Part shown: piece by piece, positions 26,701-38,000 of the stretch
Position numbering within the stretch: position 1 is the first letter of the stretch
How the letters are laid out: every line of letters starts with the position of its first letter
Assembly: GCA_009760855.2 (NCBI GenBank)
Contig: WPIO01000118.1
Coordinates: 250,001 to 314,000, forward strand
Direction of reading: 5' to 3'
DNA: 64,000 nt
From: Cristatella mucedo
Taxonomy: Eukaryota; Bryozoa; Phylactolaemata; Cristatellidae
Program-made: the position numbers and the translations under genes
Notes under the pieces: model-generated
The model's input: only the letters and a program-made list of their open reading frames with translations
What the model was told of the DNA's origin: nothing
Database searches by the model: none

Positions 26701-28959
26701 GCAAGCACCGACAGCGGCGGAACAGCATGGTGCTCGGCACCAGCACATGCAATGCAGCTGCAGATACACCGCTGTGGCCGCACTGCAAGACCACGGACCG
26801 AGCCTCAGGGCGGCAGAAGGTGGACCGACTAGCTCGAGTAAGCATCACAGCAGCGCCCTGCAGCTGCCAACGATTAGCACACGTCATCAGCTTCCTTTGC
26901 ACTTGCTTTCCCAACAACCCCACCCTCCCCCCACCCTGATGCCTGGCTCAGTTGGCTGATTTGGATGGCTACTAGCTTATCAGGTGCAAAAGACGCCTGC
27001 ATCTTGAGTGACGTATGAGAAAAGAAACACTCGCCTCACCTGCACTGGCCAGCTGAGGAGGACTGATGGGAGATTTGCTGCACTTACATACGCCTAGCCC
27101 CAATTAAGGCCAAAAGCCACTATCGGCAGAATAAAGCCAGCAGCAGGCATAGTTTCGGGAGCAGCCAGCAAGCCTGCAAGCGGTTCAGCTTGCCAGCGGA
27201 GCCACCTTGGCTGGTTTGGCCCAGTGGTTGTGGTGCTCGCCCCGACCAAGGTCTGGCCGAGGGCGTGGGCTCGAGCCCCGTGGCACATGTGAAGCACCCG
27301 AATAAAGATTAGGTTCTCTCAGTGCGCTGTGCAAGTGAATTTTATATATTCTTTTACATTTTCTCACAGATTTAACGAAGACCTCCCGATTGTTACAATG
27401 GCCACACGAAACGACCGTTCGATTTCGATTGAATATGACAGCATTCAGTTGATCGGTGGAGGGCACGGCACACTGGATGTACATGCATGACCGCTTGACA
27501 GTTACGTTGCTACACACCAAAACCCGCTCATGCCAATTGCACGACGAAAACTGCTAGACAGCCAGCAGCGATCAAAGCAGCATCTACAAGACGCAATTCG
27601 GCTGCAGAGAAGGAGAAAGAGCACCAGTTTGCACCTGGACAGCAGTTCGCCTTGCATACGATCGTCCTCGCCATCCTCAGCAACAGATGCCACCGCCGCA
27701 GCAGCCTGTGCGGGCGTGCCATCAGACGTGTCCATTTTCTGTTTTCGCTTTCGTTTCCACAGCTGTCGCATAGGACCGGCCGGTGCGAGCACATTACTGC
27801 TGATGCAGCTACTGCTGGCAGAGCACGGGGCAGCAGCCAAGTCAGACGTCCGGCGCCCGGGCAGCCCAGCCGGAGGCGGCAGTTTACTTCTGATCGCTGC
27901 CCTCGAAGCAACGTCAGCAGCAGTGGACACGTCGATGGTTTCGTCGACTAGCATGTGCCTCAGACGCCGCCGTCGCCGCTGGTCTACAGTAGAGCAGCAG
28001 GGTATCGGTTAGCAACAGGGTGGAGGCGGCACTTGCAGAAGCTGAGCGATTGCACCTGCAGAAGCCACTCGCAGCGCACAAGCTTGGCCTGTCGTGGATT
28101 TGTGGTGACATGTGGAATATAATCCTCCTTCTATATGCCACCGCGACATTGAGACGACTTACATACATGCTCAGGATTGCTTGAGCAAATGAGTCTGATG
28201 ACTCGCCGCACACCTTTTACACAGCTAGCAGCAGCTGTCGCTCAGGTGCAAGCCGATATATGTCCCCCCAACCGTAGACGAATTAGTTGTCCCCGGCTGT
28301 TGACTAAGGAACAGACGCTGAACTGCTGCATCAGTTTTAGCCTGTTCGCGCCCTCAGGTCCTGTGTGGACAATAAATTAGCTGTCCCATTCCTCTGCTTA
28401 AAGACAGTTGGCGACAGAAGCTTTAGCTCTGCAGGTCCTAGACTGTGGAACTCGCTTCTACAATTCTTACGCAACGACAACTACTCTCTTACTGCCGACT
28501 ATGGCACATCCTTTTCAGCGGTCCTGAGCTGCCACTTCTATGCTACTCACTACCTCAAATGCTCTCCTGACTCTGCTATGCTTCCCACTTTCTCTTTGTT
28601 GCGTGAGACAAAGTCAGTTGGCAACCGAATGCGTACCGAAAGCCGCTTAGGCTGTGAGTGCACTATACAAAACTCTCCTGCGTAACACCTACATGGTCTT
28701 TATGACTTTGTAGAGTTACAGGCAGAGATACATTACATTACATTACGTCAGATACACTATTGCTCTAGATGTTCTAGATTGGGAATTCAAGACCACCGAA
28801 ATTCTAGTGTGACGGCACAATGTCTGCTTCTACTTCCTAGTGGTAGATGTCATGCACTGTCTTCTACTTTTAGAATGTTCTTTACTTTCACTTGGTCGCA
28901 TGGCTCTACATTGACAACCAGTGATTGGATAATATATGTCACTTCCAACTTTTGCGTGT

Positions 28960-29010
<51 letters not shown>

Positions 29011-32000
29011 TATTATTCATTTGTATAGCACCTTAAGAGAACTCAATCACAATTCAAGTGCTTCACATATGCCACGGTGCTCGAAACCAGGACCGTGGAC
29101 ATCTCCTTGACCTTGGTTCGAGGCAAGCACCTTAACCATTGGGTGTTAGCAAAACTTTCAAATTCCAACTCCCACTTAAACATTTTTCTATAAGCAAAGC
29201 ATCTCTCTCGCCTCTCTCTATCACTTTGTCACTATAGCAACCTTTTTGGTTGGCAAAGAGCAAGCCACTTTTCAAACCAACTGGCCACGTGTGATCTCAC
29301 TCATGCACGGTTTCTCTCAACACGTGTCATCGGAGATGCGAAACAAGTGTTTCAATCAGGCGAATGCGGATGCATTGCCACATGAGCAGATGCAGGTCGG
29401 GTACTGCTCTAACAATTACATTTCCCTCCCTCTGGCTCTATCAACAATAAAAGTTACGCCTGAATGACACAAAAGTGATCAGCACAGCAGGCAGGAGTGA
29501 GGCATGTGACTTCGTGGCTAAACCCCCACCAATCTAGCACACAAGCTGCATTCTGCATTCACACACATTCTGTTCACATATACACAGAAAACACAAGCAA
29601 TTTGTGTGACTAGCTTTCGTCGTCTTCTACTGCAAAAAAATCTGCAATAGCCCTGCAATGGGCCTCTGCAACACAGCCGGCTCTCATTTGGGTAAAACTA
29701 GAGCATACCGTCCATAAAGAGCTTCTGCGCTTGCAATCTGAACAACTTAGCACCAGCTGCTGCGAGACATTTAAACAGCAGACATACTTTGGAGATCGTG
29801 CGTTTAGTTCGTATGCTCCCAAAGCCTGGAACTCCCTCCCGACCTGTGTCAGAACATCCCCTGACTTGACCACATTTAAAAGGAACTTAAAAACACACCT
29901 ATTTAGGACAGCATTTAGTGGGTCCCAGTGATTCGTCCTTCATGTGCTTATGCTTGCTGACACTGTGCATGCTGCCACTAACCACATTTGCATGCTGACC
30001 CTGTGCATGTCACCCCTAACCATGTTATGCATTTTGTTTGCTTATGAAGCATGATTTTATTCATCGTTTAATTGCATTTCCCTTTGCAGCAAATGTAAAG
30101 CGCCTAGAGAGATTGGGTTCTTTGAGGGTGCTTTATCAAGTGCATTATTATTATTAACATTATTATTATTATTATTATCTGATGGACTGCATCGAACTCC
30201 CGAAACAGGAAAGAGCAAAGCATGCTTATGGGCCATCAGAGGGCAGCGAACTAGGTGAAGCTCCTGCTTCAAGAAACCGGCTTCTCACGGTTACTCATTG
30301 CTGAAGTGGCCATGTCAGCCCTCAGAGCAACACCCTAATCACATGCCGGATCACACCCTAATGGAATCTGAGGAGCAGCTGTTTTAGGTACAACAGGTGC
30401 AACCTAAGCCACTCGGAGCCATCTGGGAATGACCCTGAGCAGGTTCCATAAATAGGCAGTGTGTCATCATCGGTTGCTGCACTTCGTCCAGCAGAAGAGA
30501 ATCAACAGATGATCGGGTGTTGGCAAGAAGGCAAGTCGAACACTACCAAATTACCCAACTAGCAATGGTAGAAAAACATAAATGAAGGCATAGAGATCGG
30601 TGGTGAAAGCATAGATGCCCGGATGGCTCAATAAATGCATCGCCCAGCATGGAATAGCTATTATGGATCGTGGGTCTACGGTAGAACAATCCTGTGCAGT
30701 GGGCATTCCAACAGCTCTTTCGGCCTATAGGCTTTGCTTACGAAGCCAAAATCGTTTCAATATTTGAGCTGTATTAATACGCTCTAACTTTCTCATGGTG
30801 GTCTCCCTAATCAGAGCAAAATTGTCAAATGAACTAATTAGGCAATTAAATTACAGAAAAAATTCACACGTCAATCTTCTTAAAGACCGGCTTATGTTAA
30901 AGTATCCTGATTGAAAAAGGTCAACATGGGGCCGAAATCGGTCGGTTTGGCCGTATGTGCTTCCACATGGTGTGATCCATCGTTTCCTCTACTAAGGGCA
31001 TCACCCATGAGCCTTTAATCGACTTGTAATCGTTAATCGCCGAGTTGGTTTAGCCCAGTGGTCAAGGTGTTCGCCCCAACCAAGACCTGACCGAGGCCGT
31101 GGGTTCGAGCCCTGGGGCATATGTGAAGTGCCTGAATAGAGATTAAGTTCTTAAGTTCTCTTAGGTGCTATATAAATGAATTACATATTATAGTCGCAAT
31201 TGCATCGGACTATGGCCTCTCTTGGACGATTTAATAATTATGGCTCTGGGTGCGATTCGTGGGAGACTGCCACCTGCAGCACCCACAGCCGACGAAATGC
31301 ATTTGCCATCATACTGACACTTAGCAAGAAAGCCTAAACTTGTGCGCAGCACACGCACCCTCCATTTCCATATCGCTGCACAGTTTACTGTGCTCTGAGC
31401 AGTGAATGGGTGTACCAGCTAGGCATAGTGACCAACCTCCCTCCTGCTGCTGACATGGTGGAATGAATTTTAGATGATTGATCGCTTGCGAGCGACCATC
31501 AGGCTTGGCCCAGACACTATTACTCTACCTGAGATTAAGGCTATGAGGGAGGCAAACCTTGACCTTGCTCGCGAGGCACACCAGCCCACCGTGTCGGTCT
31601 CAAGGACGCACAGCCCCTTTTCAGCAGTTCAAAGCGACTGGCAACAAGAAAATTCGAGCCTCGAGCACCGGAAGAGCTCCCGAGGCTCATATTCGGCCAC
31701 CTTCTTATGACTAGAATCACGCGAACAGGGGCGACCCAGGGCGGGCGGCGGCAGGTGGGAGGCACGTACAGCAAGCCCTATGCTGTAGCTTGGCTCAAGC
31801 TGATGCTGCAGCAGGAAGTCCTGCCCCAATGGCAGTCCATTCAAAGTCACTGCTGTTATACCCCCCCCCCCAGCACGGTCGTGCTAGCTATTATGGGAGA
31901 CCCATCATAGCAACGTCTCAAGGCAAGGTCGAATTACTATTTCTGGCCGAACGGCTAGACGGCTCTATCGGCAACTCATTACCCGTAAGCTCTTGCAGAT

Positions 32001-35000
32001 AAGTATGGCCAGATGACCAGGTGCCGGAGCCTGGGCAGGCGAAAGACTTCCCGGTGGCCGTTGCAGATAAGCAAAGCAGAGCCTTCACTGAACTGCAGCC
32101 CCCTCCACACAGCAAACAGTCAGCTAGGATGCAGCAGCAATCAAGCATCTTCCAGATTCCATCCATGGTCTAGCTTTCGTGGCTTAATGGAGCAGAGGAT
32201 ACAAGATTCTTGTCCATTTGCTCCCAAATGTCCGTGACGTTAACCTTTAAATAAATGTCTAAGTAAATATATCAGGACCTGTGGCCGGACAGCAGTGCTG
32301 TGAAGCAGCACTGCTGTCCGAGGGGACACCTTTAAAAAAAACCACAGTAATGCTTCGATACTGGTGGGCCTTCGAGCGAGTTCAGTCTGGTGCCTAGCCC
32401 CTCCCCTACCCCTGAGCCGGTGCACAGACATACTCCTTTAAGTTGGTGCAGAAGCAAGCAGTTTGCCACTTCAGACAGACTTTATGGCCGACTAGTACGC
32501 AGCAGCGACCGGCCAATCGATGTTACTGCTGCAGGCTGTGGACCAAGCGCATCACGGAGGAGTCGTGCGATGGAGTAGAGAGATTTGACGCTCCTTCCCC
32601 AAGGCGCTGACTACGATGCAGCCATTGGTCTCGTCGCGACCTATTGGTGACGATAGACCAGCGCTTGCTGAGGAGCCATGAGCCTGGACGGCTAAAGGCA
32701 CACGTGAGACAGGACCCGTGGAATGCTTCTAGAATGCAAGCCGGCTAGTTACCGTTTTCCGTTGCTGGGGGCAGGGAGCAAAGATCTTTCCCGGAGGGCC
32801 AGGAAGAAGATAGGATGGAGACAGATGGTGATAGTAAAGAAGGAGGAGGAGAATCTGCTCCGAAGTAATGGGAGGGGGTGCCCAGCTCCGGGTCAGGCCG
32901 GCCATGAACTCCGGGCCTGTTGCCTCCCTAGGCAAAATCGGCGAGCAGGGCTCGGCCCTGAAGGGCTACGAGAGTCAAGAAAACCGGAGGTCGAGTGGGC
33001 CGAATCACGAAGCCATCGTCTGTCCAAGGACAGGCGATTGCAGCTGCCGTCAGGTGTCCGGTGGCTCGAGGCCCGAGCAAAAGCTGCTTCAGAGCTCAGC
33101 CGTGGGTCCCCCACTCTGCTTCACGACTCCTCAGCCAGAATGGCGGGCAAACCTCGGTCATGGCATGTTCGACCCAACCCCTCGCCTACACTTAACCACC
33201 CTCCAAGGTAGCCGAGGGTGAGCTGAGAATGCTATTGGCGGCCATTGCACTACTGGCAGCCATTGCGATCATGGCTGATGAACACACAGAGTCGGGCTGA
33301 GCTAATAATAATAATAATAATAATAACAATAATAACAACAACAGATGATAAAGCACCCTCAGAGAACTCAAATCTCTTTCTGGGTGCTTCACATTTGCTG
33401 CAAAGGATACACGATCTAATGATTAGTGGTAGCAAGCTCGATAAACAACAAGAATATTATGGTTAGGGGTGACATGCACAGGGGTCAGCATGCAAGTGTG
33501 GTTAGTGGTAGCATGCACAGTATCAGCACGTATAAGCACATGAAGGACGAATCACATGGACCCACTAAATGCTGTCCTAAATAGGTGTTTTTAAGTTCCT
33601 TTTAAATGTGGTCAAGTCAGGGGATGTTGTGACAAAAGTCGGGAGTGAGTTCCAGGCTATAGGAACATACGAACTAAAGGTATGGTCTCCAAAGGATTTG
33701 AGGCTTGTAATAAGTATAGGTAAGCAGTTAGATTCCAAAAAGCAGTGGTACGATGCTTGGCTTATTGGGGGAGTAGATCTGAGAGATAGGCAGGAGCCAA
33801 AAAATGAAGGGACCTCAATATGAGCAAAAAGTGAGCAGTGACCTTGAATCAATGCCACAAAACCTTGAAGTCGATGTGTTGCTTGCCTGGTAGCCAGTGC
33901 AGGTCGGCGAGAAGTGTTGTGATGTGGCAACTGCGACGATCACGACAGGCGAACCTAGCTGCAGAGTTTTGCACCAGCAGTAAGCGCCTGATTGCACAGG
34001 CCGGTAGACCAGCAAGCAGAGAGTTACAGAAGTCAAGCTACATTAACGACACTGGCTTTTGCTAATGCAGATCCCGGACAACGAACGCAGCAGGCTTCTC
34101 CAGCCAAAACGGCTAGCTGGGATTCATGCAGGATGCAGAGCATTCCCAGGAATTCGAGGTAACTCGGCTGCTAGCCATGCACGGACGCTAAGGCATGGGG
34201 AAGGGCAGTATGCCGTGTCGGCAGAAACTGCAGCTACACTAATCCCAGTTTGTTCTTTGCCAACTCCACGACCTGCCCAACGGGAGTCCAGCCACGATTT
34301 GCCATTACTGATGACCATTCGCGAGGCAACATTGCCAAGGTCGTGCCATAGATTCAACATGGCTTATATCACATCCCTGGCTAGCCTAGGGCTTGCCTTC
34401 CCATAAGGTGGGGCAAACGAGTCCCGGCAGAGCAAATAAAGGCGGATAGCAAGTGTCATTACAAAAATAACCGGCCGTTTGCTTCTGGGCCCACTGGTGT
34501 CACGAGCGCAGGTGCGCAGAACCTCCGAACAAGCACTCACCGAGTGCCAGGCGGCAAGCATCTGGGGCCTCGTTTCCGACATAATCAGTGGAGGCACGCG
34601 GCCGAGCAAAAGAGCAAAGGCGCATATTGTACTCACTGAGCCGTCTGACCGGGGACTTCTCCGTGACCGAGTCCGACTCTAGGTCTTTGATAGCGTATCC
34701 ACCAGAGTCAACAGCACCGCAGACGCCAGCAGCCGACCCGGCAGCAGCAACGGCGGCAGCGGCAGAGGCTTCGGCAGTGGTAGGAACCTCCGCTGCTGCT
34801 GAGCACGGCAGCAGCACAGCCGTCGACGGCAGAGTGAGCGCTGACAGGCGAGCGGCGATGTTCACGTCGTCGGAGTCGCTTCGCGCAGTGGCGGCTGCGG
34901 CCGCGCGGCCAGCCATTGCCGAGCCGCCACGATGCAGCAGGTCCAGCGCAGAGGAAGGAGCGCCAGCAGTGGAGCAGCTGCTGCTGCCGCACAGCAAGCA

Positions 35001-38000
35001 AGAGCTGCCTGCCGTCACCAGCACGGCTGCAGCTGCAGTCGCAGGCAAAGCGGCGATGCTGCAGCGGCTGCTTCCGGGTGCCACGACGGCGCTGCCCATT
35101 TCCACTACACCCGAGCAGGCTCCGCCACCTCGCCTTCCTCCTCCTCCTCCTCCTTCTCGGTCTCCTTCTTCACCTTGTTCCCCTTCTCCTTCACCACTAG
35201 ATGCGTCGCTCCTGTTTGGAAAGTCAACTTCATTCAGATCGAAGTCGATATCAGGATTGGATCGTCTCTTCTTTCCTCGACGCTTCCTTGAAAACACAAG
35301 CACTCAAACGTCGTGACACAGAGTTGAACGAGCACCGAAGCACAATGCCTAGACGGCACGACAGTAAGCTGGCATGCCCCCATGGGCCCTGCCAACACAT
35401 GCTGACGCCCACGCAGGTGCACACATGGATGCTCACAATCACACGCAGACTCACTGATGCACATGCACGCACATTCACTCACATGAACAATTGTTAATGC
35501 GTGTGAATCTGCCAGTATGTTCAGTACAGGTGGGTGTTGAGCAATATTGCTGGAGAGAGAGAGAGACAGACAGAGACAGACAGACAGGCAGGCAAACAGA
35601 CAGACTGAGAAACAGACAGGCAGGCAGGCAGACCGAGGTTTCGACGTTGGCCATTGACGGTACCACTTCATTTTCCATGACTAATCTCGCATAATGTCAT
35701 CACTCTTTTAGAGTGATACACCCTCCGAGATAGCCACCATGGCGAACACTAGGCAACCATGCCGATATCTTCGACCATATCACTTGTACTGGTCTAAATT
35801 GCACAATGGCAATGCGCACATAGCAAAGCACACAGCTCCACATCAGCAGCCTTAAGTCTGTCGATGAAACATCTCGACTGGCAGCAAATTCCCACGTCAA
35901 TAGTAATAACAATGGGAGATCGGAATAATGACCTCGGAGAGTTAAATCTCCCATTGTCTCTCCCTGTCTCTCTCCCCCTCAAGACAGATATTTGGCAGCT
36001 CTTTGGGAGGCGAGGGGAGGGACCAAGCTCTACCCTGCCGAACTAAAGCAGGGCTTCTGCATTATGATTCCACTTGATCCGAGCACACCAAACCTATAGA
36101 ATTGCATTGCTCTACCGACAGCCTCCAATAACCACCATTCACCCTCTCTCCTCCCCCCTCCCGACTGAACTAGGCCATTTATATCACTGCCCTGCCTGCT
36201 TCGGCAGCAGGGAATTCGATCGCTCCATCGCTAGATATCAGTCTGGCAACAGGCTGTTGCTGCTGGTGTCCCTGCTGCTGGTCATGTCCTCTGCTGCTGC
36301 TGACGGTGCTATAAGTACCACTACAGATGTTTACCCACTGAAAATGCAATCCGTCCTGACAGCCTCCAAAACAACCCCCTGTGCAGGAATGGCCGAGTAA
36401 CCAAACAATTTGTCGAGGGACAAATCGTTGCAGGACAAATCGTTGCTGGACAAATCGTCGCAGGACAAATTATTGAAGAACAATTCGTCGCAGGACAGTT
36501 CGGCATGCTAGATTATGAAAAGGGCACATCAATTGATTACTTGCGAGGATGCAGCCACAGCATTGATTTTAATTTCTTGACAGTACATTACACAATATCC
36601 CGAATCGTCCTAACCAAATTGTCCTGCGGCAAATTGTCCTAGAACCCGGCTGCTTTCACAAACAACCACCAAGCAGCACAGCAGAAGATGGAGAGCCACC
36701 AGCAGTCGTCCACCACGGAGCCAGCTTGAAGCAGCCGAAGACAGCCACGGCCCATCAGCCGGGGTCAACAGCAGGGGCAACAGCAAGCTGCAGGAAGATT
36801 TCTAGCCAAAATAAGCTCGAGCAAGTAATGTTATATGACAGCTAGGTCCTGCTCGGTCATGAGATCGCACTATAGGCAATCCTTCTATTCTGATAGTGCA
36901 TGCAATTCTACATGGTCACAGACCGCACTGTAAACACGATCGGCTCTAGAAAGCAGTGGGCCAGGCAAGAGAAGCTCGAGTGACCACACAAAGCTCACTG
37001 AGGGGAAGGGTGTACAGAGGTAGGGGGCACAAAACAAAAAAGGCACAGTCTTGTAAAAAGCAGCAAGCCAGTGCAGCTTGACCTGTGCATGACTAGTTGA
37101 AATGCCTCTTCTGCCCTCCAGCTGCCGATGACCACCCACACAGCACTGCAGGAGTCTCCCCAAGATCAGGGAGAAAGCGTGCCATGCATGAAGAACTGGG
37201 GCATTGATAAGATTGCAAAGAACACTTGACCGGTAAGAGAGTACCTATGAATGCAGCCCAAACACTTACAGGCTTCGACTCTAATGGAGCTAGCCATAAT
37301 TAGAAAAATGCCTAGCAACAATTAAAGGCTTCTTTTCTTCTCAAGAACCTAGTACAATACAAGAGATGGAAGAGCAGATCACGATAGTACAGAAGCCATC
37401 TGCAGCCAGTCTATAATTTGTAAGACCGTGGCTCAGGAGAGGGGCATGCCTCCACAGGTAATAGCAACTGTAGCGAAGGCAGCAGCAGCAGTGAAGAGAG
37501 CCCTTCCATGACACAGTGGATGGTATTCCTCTGGAGCCAGTCCAGCACGATAATTGGCAACTGACTGCTGGGCCTGGTGCCCATCCCTGTTGCCAGCCAG
37601 CAGCAGGACATTCAGCTCGGACCGATAAGCTAGCTCAGCTTTCTGAACGTGGAGCACTCGAGCCCTGCTCTGCAGGGCCCGCTGGCAGTCCTCTGCCGTG
37701 CAAGCTCACATGCAACAGCTTGTGGGTGGGCAACAGCAGTGAACCTTGGGACAAAAGATGAAAGGGTAGGCTTGACTTGTGCATATACAAAAGGCATCTC
37801 CAGAGGGTGCCACACCCTGTCCCCTAAAAGGGAATGCTGTGCAGCAAACGACCCCTAATAAATAAATAAATAAAAACTATCTGATTTAACAGACTCTTTT
37901 TGTATAGCAAAAGAGGAGCCTTTACGGCTATCACTACCGCTTGCAGTAGCGATAAAGGATCGCCCACCGAAGGATTTGAACCCACGACCTCGGGGCCGAG

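Noticed and set aside
27530-28012. 160-codon plus-strand ORF
   Set aside because: Antisense to GPATCH2 exon 3.
34588-35316. 242-codon plus-strand ORF
   Set aside because: It is the antisense of GPATCH2 exon 2, which has conserved motifs and matching splice phases.
36402-36507. CRISPR-like array of 15-bp units
   Set aside because: Units are head-to-tail with no spacers, and the genome is eukaryotic.
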